In this document: piece after piece, positions 9,218-16,581 of the stretch | Numbering within the stretch: the stretch's first letter is position 1 | Layout: the number at the start of each line of letters is the position of its first letter | Source: Desulfovibrio piger | GTDB lineage: Bacteria > Desulfobacterota > Desulfovibrionia > Desulfovibrionales > Desulfovibrionaceae | Assembly: GCF_012843875.1 (NCBI RefSeq) | Contig: NZ_JABAFY010000003.1 | Coordinates: 1-64,000, forward strand | Length of the DNA: 64,000 bases | Reading direction: 5' to 3' | Made by a program: the position numbers and the translations under genes | Notes under the pieces: generated by a model | The model's input: the letters and a program-made list of their open reading frames with translations, nothing else | Databases searched by the model: none | What the model was told of the DNA's origin: nothing

Positions 9218-10342
9218 CTACTTCTGAGCGGTCTTCTGGGCGGCCTGTCCCTTCTGGGCCTGTCCGTCACCCATGACGCTGACCTTGGCACCGGGGCGGG
9301 CCTTGACCATGCCTTCACAGATGATGCGTTCCCCGCCCTTGAGGCCGGAGTCCACAAGGTACATGTCGCCGATGGTCTCGCTGACCTCCACCTTCCGGGT
9401 GCCGACCACGTTGTCCTTATCCAGGGTCATGACGAAGGAACCCTTCTGGGTGATGAGCACGGCCTTCTGGGGGATGAGCACGGCGTTGACCAGCACGTCG
9501 CCGTCCATGAAGATGCGCACATACTGGCCGGGCATGATCCGGCCGTCGCTGTTGGCGAAGGAGGCACGGGCCTGCACCACGCCGGTCTCGGGCTGCACGC
9601 GGCTGTCGATGAAGTCCACCTGGCCTTCGCCCTGGTACATGCTGCCGTCCAGCAGACGCAGACGGGCCTTGTAGACGTTGCCTTCGGGGAAGCGCAGGCG
9701 GCCTTCGGCGGCCAGCTGCTGACGGCGCATGTGCTGCGGCGCGGCGATGGAGAAATCGATGTACATGGGATCGGTCTGGTCCACGTAGGTCAGCAGGGAG
9801 TTGTTGCTGACAAGGTTGCCGGGCGTGAAGCTTTCCTTGGAGCTGTAACCGGACACGGGGGCCACCACCTGGCAGTAGTCCAGATTGATCTTGGCGGCAC
9901 GCAGGGCGGCCTTGGCGTTGTCATAGGCGGCCTTGGCGTTGTCGCGATCCTTCTGGGAGACGGCGTTCTTGGCGAACAGGGGGCGCACGCGGTTCCACTC
10001 GCGCTTGGCGCTGTCGTACTGGGCCTCGGCCTGCTGGACGGCGGCCTCGTACTGGTCGCGCTCGATCTGGAACATGAGCTGACCGGCCTTGACGAACTCG
10101 CCTTCACGGTACAGACGCTTCTCGATGATGCCCTGCACACGGGCACGCACTTCGACGGACCGGGAGCCGGAGGCCTGGGCCTGGAATTCGGAAGGCCAGG
10201 GCACGTCCTTGGCTTCCACCTGGAAGACGCCCACCGGCGGGGCGGGCATCTGACCTTTTTGAGCACCTTCATCCTTGCATGCCGCAAGGCTGAAACAGAG
10301 AAGCAACAGCAGCGTTGCCAGAATGGTCTGTTTTCCGGTCAT
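9218..10342 (-). CDS. RND efflux periplasmic adaptor lipoprotein (AcrA/MexA type)
   Basis: A 374-residue membrane-fusion protein with a lipobox LAAC (Cys22). The order of domains is visible: barrel-sandwich half near EVRARVQGIIEKRLYREGEFVKAGQLMFQIE (about residues 66-96), a helical hairpin (about 100-165, AAVQQAEAQYDSAKREWNRV...AKAALRAAKINLDYC), the second lipoyl half (VVAPVSGYSSKESFTPGNLVS) and the beta-barrel region with the family phrase GRIMPGQYVRIFMDG. It links the inner-membrane pump to the outer-membrane channel. It is the first gene of the operon; AGGAG lies about 11 bases before the ATG. No regulator gene of the TetR or MarR type is adjacent, which is unusual for such operons. Confidence 0.94.
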   Translation of the reverse strand: MTGKQTILATLLLLLCFSLAACKDEGAQKGQMPAPPVGVFQVEAKDVPWPSEFQAQASGSRSVEVRARVQGIIEKRLYREGEFVKAGQLMFQIERDQYEAAVQQAEAQYDSAKREWNRVRPLFAKNAVSQKDRDNAKAAYDNAKAALRAAKINLDYCQVVAPVSGYSSKESFTPGNLVSNNSLLTYVDQTDPMYIDFSIAAPQHMRRQQLAAEGRLRFPEGNVYKARLRLLDGSMYQGEGQVDFIDSRVQPETGVVQARASFANSDGRIMPGQYVRIFMDGDVLVNAVLIPQKAVLITQKGSFVMTLDKDNVVGTRKVEVSETIGDMYLVDSGLKGGERIICEGMVKARPGAKVSVMGDGQAQKGQAAQKTAQK

Positions 10343-10593
10343 GATATCTTACTCCTGGGACAGCAGCGAACTGCCGATACGTGGAAAGCCCGCCCGCAAA
10401 GCGAGCGGGCTTTGAATCCCCTGCTAAACATTTTTTGCAAAATGCGTCAAGAAATGCAGGCTTATCTTGCTCTTAAAGTTCAATAAAGAAAAATCCTTTT
10501 ATTCCAATGGGTTAGCGAACCGTACTTTTTTCATGTAACTACTTGGAATAATTGACTATTTTTTACGCCACTTTTTTAGGGGCTTTCCGGACC
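10343..10593. promoter_or_regulatory. Leader and control region of the efflux operon
   Basis: This AT-rich interval holds three inverted repeats. The arms TTATTCCAA (10499-10507) and TTGGAATAA (10543-10551) are perfect 9-bp inverted copies 35 bases apart. A stem AAAGCCCGC/GCGGGCTTT (10385-10393 with 10405-10413) would form in the operon mRNA leader. On the minus strand TTGACG (plus 10445-10450) is a plausible -35 with TTAGCA 17 bases on as a poor -10. The wide inverted arms could be paired operator half-sites. All assignments are by eye. Confidence 0.4.
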
Positions 10594-11712
10594 TCAGCGG
10601 GCCGCCCGAAGAGCGCTCAGCGTCCCTGCCCTGGCGGCCATGAGCTCGGCCACCACGGAGACGGCGATCTGCTGCGGCGTGTCCGCGCCGATGCCCAGAC
10701 CGATGGGGCAGCAGACCTTGTCCAGGGCCGCATCGCTGACGCCCTGCGCACGCAGCGCCTGGTAGACCGAGGCTTTTTTGCTGCTGCTGCCGATCATACC
10801 AATATAGAAGGCGTCCGTTTTCAGGGCCTGGGCCAGGACCTCACGGTCGAAGCTGTGGCCGCGGGTCATGATGGCCACATAATGGTGCCGGCCAATGCCG
10901 CAGCGGGCCGCCAGATCCTCGAAGGCAGGCAGGGTCAGGCAACGCCGGGCCATGGGGAAACGCCGGGGATCGGCGAACTCCGCGCGGTCGTCCACCACGT
11001 CCACCACGAAACCGGCGGCATGGGCCAGACGGGCCGTCTCCAGCGACACATGGCCGCCGCCGCAGAGCAGCAGCACCGGCGGCGCGTCCAGGGCCTCCAC
11101 ATAACGTTCCGCCAGACCGTCCCGCACCAGGCCGGGACGGCCCTTGCGCCCGGCCAGCAGGGGCCGCACGGCTTCCGCGCCCTCGTGCAGGCCCGCCACC
11201 AGGGGCTGGCCTTCGGGCAGGGCATCCAGATACAGGTCGCGCACGGGCGCGTCGGCCCGGCTCACGTCCAGCAGCCAGATGCCGGTCAGCCCGGCTTTCA
11301 GGGCCGCGTCCGCCGCACGGAACAGGGGCGCCTGCGCAGGCGTCAGATATTCACAGAGCAGATCCATGCTGCCGCCGCAGATCATGTCGCTGTCGGGGCC
11401 AAGACCGGTGAGGTCGCAGCGCACGCGGGCGGAGCGTCCTTCCTCCAGGCAGACATTGGCCGCCTCCACGGCACGGGCTTCCAGCAGACCGCCGCCCACG
11501 GTGCCTTCCAGACCGGCAGCGGTCAGCAGGGCACGGGTACCGGCGGCACGCGGGGCCGAGCCTTCGCGCTCCACCACGGTCAGCAGGACCACGGCCTGCC
11601 CTTCGTCCAGCAGCCGGGCCGCACGGGCCTCCAGGTTCAGCGGTACGCCCAGGCCATCCACCGGGGCGCTCACCAGCACCGGCGAGGCCGGCGCTTTAGG
11701 CATCCTGTCCAT
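10594..11712 (-). CDS. XdhC/CoxI family molybdenum-enzyme maturation protein
   Basis: A 372-residue protein with both halves of the XdhC family. The N-terminal domain shows REGSAPRAAGTRALL and GTVGGGLLEARAVEAA (about residues 48-85), and a cysteine-bearing stretch MICGGSMDL follows. The C-terminal half is a Rossmann-type domain starting LLLCGGGHVSLETARLAHAAGF and ending with YIGMIGSSSKK and CCPIGLGIGADTPQQIAVSVVAEL, the usual XdhC_C signature. Relatives bind molybdenum cofactor, help sulfurate it and insert it into xanthine dehydrogenase or aldehyde oxidoreductase. No such enzyme is encoded in this window. The start at 11712 has AAAGGAGG five bases upstream, and the gene overlaps the end of topA by 17 bases, implying co-transcription with topA. 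Confidence 0.88.
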   Translation of the reverse strand: MDRMPKAPASPVLVSAPVDGLGVPLNLEARAARLLDEGQAVVLLTVVEREGSAPRAAGTRALLTAAGLEGTVGGGLLEARAVEAANVCLEEGRSARVRCDLTGLGPDSDMICGGSMDLLCEYLTPAQAPLFRAADAALKAGLTGIWLLDVSRADAPVRDLYLDALPEGQPLVAGLHEGAEAVRPLLAGRKGRPGLVRDGLAERYVEALDAPPVLLLCGGGHVSLETARLAHAAGFVVDVVDDRAEFADPRRFPMARRCLTLPAFEDLAARCGIGRHHYVAIMTRGHSFDREVLAQALKTDAFYIGMIGSSSKKASVYQALRAQGVSDAALDKVCCPIGLGIGADTPQQIAVSVVAELMAARAGTLSALRAAR

Positions 11713-13948
11713 CGTCGCCTCCTTTCACATAGCCGCAGCCCTTGGTGGGGCACATGATCTTGACGCTGCCGTCGCGGCCGCGCTTCTCCACCAGATAGGA
11801 GGAATTACAGCGCGGGCAAGGTCCGGGCACGGGCTTGTCCCACAGGGCGAAATCACATTGCGGGTAGCGGTCGCAGGAATAGAAAAGCTTGCCGCGCTTG
11901 GTGCTTTTTTCCACCATGCGGCCTTCGCCGCAGCGCGGGCACATGACGCCCGTGGCCATGGGCGCGGTATAGTTGCAGTCCGGGTAGCCCGTGCAGGCGA
12001 TGAAGCGGCTGCCCGTACGGGCGTGCTTGATGACCAGATCTTTGCCGCAGCGCGGGCACTCGCCCACCTTTTCCAGTTCGGGCTTCTGCGGGGCCACGAT
12101 CTCCAGACGGCCGTCCTCGGTGCGCTGGAAATTGCTGGTGAAACGGCAGTCGGGATAGCCGCTGCAGGCCAGGAAGGGCCCGGCCTTGCCGAACTTGATC
12201 ATCAGGGGCTTGCCGCAGTCGGGGCAGGCCAGATCAGTGGGCAGGCCGCCCTTGACGCTCTGCATGTTCTTGGCGGCAGCCGCCAGCGTGGGGTTGAAAT
12301 CCGCGGCAAAGGCATGCATCAGGTCCACCCACTGCTGGTCGCCGTCGGCCACCTTGTCCAGCAGGCTCTCCATCTCGGCCGTGAAGCCCACGTCCATGAG
12401 ATGCGGGAAGTGCTGCACCAGCTGCTCACAGACCACGCGCCCCAGATCGGTGGGGATGAAGTGGCGGTCCTGCAGGCGCACGTATTCGCGGTCCTGCAGG
12501 GTGGAGATGATGCTGGCGTAGGTGGAGGGGCGGCCGATGCCCTGCTCTTCCAGTTCGCGCACCAGGCTGGCTTCGCTGTAACGGGCCGGGGGCTGGGTGA
12601 ACTTCTGTTCCTTGTCCAGCTTCTCCAGCTTCAGGGTCTGGCCGGCCTCCAGGGGCGGCAGCTCGGCATCGCCTTCGTCCTTGCCGCGGGGCAGCACGGC
12701 CAAAAAGCCGGGAAAGAGCAGGCGCTCGCCCTTGGCCTTCCACTGGGTACGGCCGCAGGCCACGGTCACCGTGGTGTCGTGGAAGCGGGCCCCGGCCATC
12801 TGCGAGGCCACGAAGCGCGACCAGATCAGGCGGTACAGGTTGTACTGGTCCGGGGGCAGGGCCGCCTTGACCATCTCGGGCGTGATGTTCACATCCACGG
12901 GCCGGATGGCTTCGTGGGCGTCCTGCGCGCCGCTCTTGGTCTTGTAGACGCGCTTCTTGGCCGGCAGGTAATCGTTGCCGAACTCGCGCTGGATGAAGTC
13001 GTGCGCCGCCTGCCGGGCCTCGTCGGCAATGCGGGTGGAGTCGGTACGCATGTAGGTGATGAGGGCCGTGATGCTGCCGTCTTCCATCTCCACGCCTTCG
13101 TAGAGGCGCTGGGCGATGTTCATGGTGCGCTTGGCCGTGTAGGAAAGACGCTGGTTGGCGGCCTGCTGCAGGGTGGAGGTGATGAAGGGCGGCTGCGGCG
13201 CGCGCTCGCGCTTCTTCTGTTCCACGCTCTCCACCACGAAGGGCTGGCCCTTGAGCTCGGCCTCCAGGGCGTTGGCCTCCTCGGCATTGCGGATCACGGC
13301 CTTCTTGCCGCCGATGCGCGCCAGTTCCGCACGCACGGAGGGCGGCACCTCGGCGCCCAGCAGTGCCTTGAACAGCCAGTATTCTTCCGGCTTGAAGGCG
13401 GCGCGCTCGGCCTCGCGCTCCACGATGAGGCGCAGGGCCACGGACTGCACGCGTCCGGCGGAGATGCCGCGCTTGATGGTCTTCCAGAGCAGGGGCGAGA
13501 TCTTGTAGCCCACCAGGCGGTCCAGCACGCGCCGGGCCTGCTGGGCATCGAAAAGGTGCTGGTTGAGCTCGCGCGGATGGGCCAGGGCCTCCTTGACGGC
13601 GCGGGCGGTGATCTCGTTGAACTGGATGCGTTTGATGTCCTTGGCCTTGTCGCGGATCAGCTCCGCCACATGCCAGGCGATGGCCTCCCCTTCGCGGTCC
13701 GGGTCGGGGGCCAGATAGACGGTGTCGGCCTTGGCTGCGGCGCTGCGCAGCTCGCTGACCACGTTCTTCTTATTGTCGATGATCTCGTACTGGGGGGCAA
13801 AATCGTTGGCTTCGTCCACGCCCAGACTGCTGGACGGCAGGTCGCGCACATGGCCCACGCTGGCCTGCACCATGTACTGCGGTCCCAGAAATTTCTTGAT
13901 GGTCTTCACCTTGGCCGGCGATTCCACGATGATCAGCTGCTTGCCCAT
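11696..13948 (-). CDS. topA: DNA topoisomerase I
   Basis: A type IA topoisomerase of 750 residues that relaxes negative supercoils. The Toprim start MGKQLIIVESPAKVKTIKKFLG and the DPDREGEAIAWHV motif are intact. The active-site region reads SITALITYMRTDSTRIADEA, with the catalytic Tyr in YMRTDS, and KRGISAGRVQSVALRLIVERE is the conserved central block. The C-terminus carries four Cys4 zinc ribbons (CPDCGKPL...CSGYPDC, CPRCGKDL...CTGYPDC, CPRCGEGR...CDRYPQC, CPRCNSSY...CPTKGC), one more than is commonly listed for this enzyme. The start is at 13948, where the family N-terminus begins; the open frame extends upstream but is not homologous. A terminator-like hairpin lies in its leader at 14006-14022. 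Confidence 0.97.
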   Translation of the reverse strand: MGKQLIIVESPAKVKTIKKFLGPQYMVQASVGHVRDLPSSSLGVDEANDFAPQYEIIDNKKNVVSELRSAAAKADTVYLAPDPDREGEAIAWHVAELIRDKAKDIKRIQFNEITARAVKEALAHPRELNQHLFDAQQARRVLDRLVGYKISPLLWKTIKRGISAGRVQSVALRLIVEREAERAAFKPEEYWLFKALLGAEVPPSVRAELARIGGKKAVIRNAEEANALEAELKGQPFVVESVEQKKRERAPQPPFITSTLQQAANQRLSYTAKRTMNIAQRLYEGVEMEDGSITALITYMRTDSTRIADEARQAAHDFIQREFGNDYLPAKKRVYKTKSGAQDAHEAIRPVDVNITPEMVKAALPPDQYNLYRLIWSRFVASQMAGARFHDTTVTVACGRTQWKAKGERLLFPGFLAVLPRGKDEGDAELPPLEAGQTLKLEKLDKEQKFTQPPARYSEASLVRELEEQGIGRPSTYASIISTLQDREYVRLQDRHFIPTDLGRVVCEQLVQHFPHLMDVGFTAEMESLLDKVADGDQQWVDLMHAFAADFNPTLAAAAKNMQSVKGGLPTDLACPDCGKPLMIKFGKAGPFLACSGYPDCRFTSNFQRTEDGRLEIVAPQKPELEKVGECPRCGKDLVIKHARTGSRFIACTGYPDCNYTAPMATGVMCPRCGEGRMVEKSTKRGKLFYSCDRYPQCDFALWDKPVPGPCPRCNSSYLVEKRGRDGSVKIMCPTKGCGYVKGGDDGQDA

Positions 13949-14266
13949 GATGTCCCTTGTCCATCCGACTGCCGGACGGCAGTGGCAGGAGGTGAATGAA
14001 AAAAGACGGTCCCGTGGACCGTTCATGCTGCCTTGAGGCTGCCCGGAAGGAAAAAGAAGCAGGAAAAAAGCCGGGCCCGCCAGGTCCGCGGCAAGGGCCC
14101 TCAGGCCTGCCGTGTGCGCGGAGGATACGGCAAAATGCAGCCACGTCAAGCCCGCGTCGCCGCCACAGGGGCTCCGGGCGCGCCCTTTCCGCCGTCTGGA
14201 CAGGCCTACCGGCCTGGGATACAACATATAAATGACCGGGATCATTTTCCCCCTCAAGGAGCCGTC
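13949..14266. other. Divergent control region between topA and the TraT-like lipoprotein
   Basis: No gene is visible in this 318-base interval. Towards topA it holds the hairpin ACTGCC/GGCAGT near 13970-13985 and the terminator-like stem at 14006-14022. Towards the lipoprotein a TATAAA box lies at 14227-14232 and TGGACA at 14197-14202, but their spacing is not canonical, so the promoter is unresolved. Confidence 0.4.
13999..14022 (-). promoter_or_regulatory. Terminator-like hairpin in the topA leader (possible attenuator)
   Basis: On the minus strand ACGGTCC pairs with GGACCGT (14016-14022 and 14006-14012, three-base loop), then one C and a T6 run (plus-strand A-run 13999-14004). It lies about 50 bases before the topA start on the topA strand. 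The next gene upstream is divergent, so there is no other transcript for it to end. Attenuation or constitutive damping of topA is an inference. Confidence 0.5.
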
Positions 14267-14911
14267 ATGCATCCGCACCGCATCCTGAGCCTGTTGTTCC
14301 TCCTGCTTCTGTCCCTGACCCTGGGGGCCTGTGCCTCGCACGATGCCAGCCCGGCGCCGGAGCCCGGCGCGCCCCTGCCTGCCGTCACCCTGGAACGGGG
14401 CGACAGGGTCTTCATCAAGATCGAGAACGGCAAGAGCATGACGGAGGATCTGCACTCCATGCTCACGGCCTATCTGCAGAGCGAACGCGGCCTGAACCCG
14501 GCCTCGGACGTCAAGGAAGCCGACCTGGTGATCCTGGTGGAGATCCGCGACGTCTGGGCCACCAGCGACGGCAGCCGGGTGAGCGCCGGACGCACGCTGG
14601 GCGACGTGGGCACGGGCACCATGCTGGGCGTGCTGCTGGGCAGCCTGGTGGACGGGCGCGGCGGCGCCATCGTAGGCGCGGGCATCGGCGCCACGGTGGG
14701 CGTGGGCGCCACCCTGCACGACGCGGGCGACAGCTACACCAGCTGGGCCATGGAAGCCGCCGTGGGCACGGCCGCCCGCCGCATCCCCGACAAGGACAGC
14801 CTGCACACCGTTGCCGTGACCAGCCGCGGCAATCCCCGCAGCAAGGAAGAGGCCTTCGCCGGGCTGGAAGACGCCCTGTGCCGGGCCATCCTGGAGTCCA
14901 TCAGGAGCTGA
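14267..14911 (+). CDS. TraT-like outer-membrane lipoprotein
   Basis: A 214-residue lipoprotein with signal MHPHRILSLL... and lipobox LGAC (Cys22). After a Pro/Ala linker, residues about 45-95 (RVFIKIENGKSM...ADLVILVEIRDV) have the length and alternation of the first half of TraT, the plasmid surface-exclusion/complement-resistance lipoprotein. The middle is a long Gly-zipper (about 122-150, LGVLLGSLVDGRGGAIVGAGIG), also in the right place for TraT, which may form oligomers in the outer membrane. The start at 14267 has AAGGAG upstream. A second TraT-like gene lies at 15630. Homology to TraT is by pattern only and the chromosomal copy need not act in exclusion. Confidence 0.6.
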   Translation: MHPHRILSLLFLLLLSLTLGACASHDASPAPEPGAPLPAVTLERGDRVFIKIENGKSMTEDLHSMLTAYLQSERGLNPASDVKEADLVILVEIRDVWATSDGSRVSAGRTLGDVGTGTMLGVLLGSLVDGRGGAIVGAGIGATVGVGATLHDAGDSYTSWAMEAAVGTAARRIPDKDSLHTVAVTSRGNPRSKEEAFAGLEDALCRAILESIRS

Positions 14912-14960
14912 CCGGCATACGAAAGCGCAGCACGCCGGGATCATTCATTTATTCCATATG

Positions 14961-15000
14961 GAAGGGGCCGCAGCTGGATGCTGCGGCCCCTTTCTTTTTC
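14961..15000 (+). terminator. Intrinsic terminator
   Basis: A perfect 12-bp stem (14962-14973 with 14981-14992) followed by TCTTTTTC, 50 bases after the TraT-like stop codon. Confidence 0.88.
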
Positions 15001-15088
15001 CTGCCTTTGACCCGTGAAAAACCGGCGCTGCACTTGACAAAAAAAGCGCTCTTCTGAGTAGTCATATATATATTTGGCTCTGGATGAA

Positions 15089-15367
15089 ATGGCGGGAAAG
15101 GGCTGGTGCAATGATTTCGAGCCCCATCTCGAACGCTCCAACGGGGTGCCCCGGGGCAGCCTGACCCGGCTGCCTGTTGCGGAAAGGAGCCTGACCGCCG
15201 TGACGGAACAGGTCCTCACGCCTGAAGAGGCCCAAAAGGAAGCCGCCCGCTGCATGGCCTGCGGCCGGGCCTTCGAGGCCAACCGCACCTGCTGGTTCTG
15301 CCTGCCGTGCGAGATCGACTGCCCTGAAGAGGCGCTGACGGTACGCATGCCCTACCTGGTGCGTTAA
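15089..15367 (+). CDS. Small cysteine-rich (4Fe-4S type) protein
   Basis: A 92-residue protein with six cysteines in its last 40 residues: RCMACGRAFEANRTC then WFCLPCEIDCPEEALTV. The run C-x2-C-x2-C-x3-C-P is a complete cluster-binding motif of the bacterial ferredoxin type, preceded by an extra C-x2-C pair. The pattern resembles the small ferredoxin-like ends of glutamate-synthase-type and Dsr-linked oxidoreductases. No membrane segment is seen. The start is uncertain: ATG 15089 is used, a TTG at 15074 is also open, and neither has a clear ribosome site. A TTGACA hexamer lies at 15034-15039 but without a well-spaced -10. It is flanked by terminators on both sides, so it is transcribed alone. 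An electron-carrier role is inferred. Confidence 0.65.
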   Translation: MAGKGWCNDFEPHLERSNGVPRGSLTRLPVAERSLTAVTEQVLTPEEAQKEAARCMACGRAFEANRTCWFCLPCEIDCPEEALTVRMPYLVR

Positions 15368-15380
15368 GACCCGCTTTCCC

Positions 15381-15413
15381 GGGGCCCCGTCCGGCAAAGG
15401 ACGGGGCCCCTTT
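15381..15413 (+). terminator. Intrinsic terminator
   Basis: A perfect 12-bp GC-rich stem (15381-15392 with 15399-15410, six-base loop) followed by TTTG. Confidence 0.82.
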
Positions 15414-15629
15414 GCGTACCGGCCTGTGCCCGGATGCCGGCAACCACCTTTTTACCGCGGCAGGCCGCCTGCTGGACATGCCTGTGATTTCTGCGGTATA
15501 GGGCTGACCTCGGAGACAGTACCGCGTCCGTAGCGGACGCGCCGGTCCTCCTGCCATCGTGCCCGCTGCCGCGTGGCGTGGGCAGCTCCCCCGCAGGGGC
15601 CGCAAGCCCTGTCGCCGTCCCGGAGACGC

Positions 15630-16265
15630 ATGAAAAAAACGCTCTTTCTCCTCCTCGCGCTGCTGTTGCTGCTGCTTCCGGGCTGCAAGCACCGGCAGCC
15701 CGCCCCCACCGACATCCAGGTCCTGCGCCAGGGGTCTCTGGCCCCGGCCGACGATGACACCACGCCTGTGGTCTACGTCAGCGTCCGCGACCAGAGCCGC
15801 CATGTCTTCGGCCTGCGCGCCGAAGTGGAGCGCCTGCTGCGCGCCGAAAAGTACGACATCACCGACAACCCCAGCCAGGCCGGGTTCATCATCCAAGCCA
15901 GCGTGCTGGAAGCCGGCATCACCGACGCCGCCTCGGCCCATCGCATGGTCGAGGGCGGCTACGGGGCACCGTCGGAACTTTCCGGCAAGGGCGCGACCCT
16001 CGTCCTTTCGGACATCCTGCTGGTCCAGCGCCGTGTCCCCAGCGACAAGCGCCCCAAGCGCTTCATGCTCCAGAACGTGGGCAGCCGTAATGCCCGCGGC
16101 AGCAGCCAGATGCGCACAGGCCTGCTGGCCCACCGCGAGTTCAGCGTGGATTCCGGGATCCCGGCCCTCTTCGTGACCCTGCTGGCCAGGGAGATCACCT
16201 CGCCCTTCAGCACGGCCCCCCAGGAACAGGCCCCGGCACAGCCGCAGGACGAACGGCGTCCCTGA
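15630..16265 (+). CDS. Second TraT-like lipoprotein
   Basis: A 211-residue lipoprotein: MKKTLFLLLA... with lipobox LPGC (Cys19). Residues about 45-95 (VVYVSVRDQSRHVFGLRAEVERLLRAEKY...AGFIIQASVLEAG) match the TraT pattern of a beta strand, a paired amphipathic helix and a second strand better than the neighbour at 14267 does. The Gly-zipper is replaced by a Ser/Gly/Ala stretch around 100-125, and the C-terminus is Pro/Gln-rich. The start at 15630 is fixed by the signal peptide; CGGAGA just upstream is a modest ribosome site. It and the lipoprotein at 14267 look like diverged members of one family, separated by the small Fe-S protein gene. Function is not known beyond outer-membrane attachment. 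Confidence 0.6.
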   Translation: MKKTLFLLLALLLLLLPGCKHRQPAPTDIQVLRQGSLAPADDDTTPVVYVSVRDQSRHVFGLRAEVERLLRAEKYDITDNPSQAGFIIQASVLEAGITDAASAHRMVEGGYGAPSELSGKGATLVLSDILLVQRRVPSDKRPKRFMLQNVGSRNARGSSQMRTGLLAHREFSVDSGIPALFVTLLAREITSPFSTAPQEQAPAQPQDERRP

Positions 16266-16310
16266 CAGGCACCTGCATCCGGCGCCGGCGCTGGCCCGCA
16301 GCGCTGACCT

Positions 16311-16352
16311 TGGTCCGCCCCGGTACCTTCCGGAGAGGCGGGGCCATTTTTT
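16311..16352 (+). terminator. Intrinsic terminator
   Basis: TGGTCCGCC (16311-16319) pairs with GGCGGGGCCA (16337-16346) with one bulge and a G-U pair, followed by T6. The rest of the 316-base gap 16266-16581 shows nothing I can name. Confidence 0.7.
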
Positions 16353-16581
16353 GCGTCCGTCCGGCAACGGACAATCCGTGCGTGCCTGACGGCCGCCGGG
16401 TATGGACGGCGTGTCGTGATACGGCGGCCTCCCCGGTCCCCTGCCGCGCTGCCGCTTTTCCCGCCGAGCCCTTTCCGATCCCCGCCCCCGTCTGGACGTC
16501 CGCGCCCAGTTCTGCTAGAAAGCTCCCCCCGTCAGCGTGCCCAGCACCACGGGAATCTTCACCCTCCGCAAGGAAACTGTC

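Noticed and set aside
15034-15068. A sigma-70 promoter before the small Fe-S protein
   Set aside because: TTGACA is perfect but no -10 lies at 16-18 bases; the TATATA run is more than 20 bases away.
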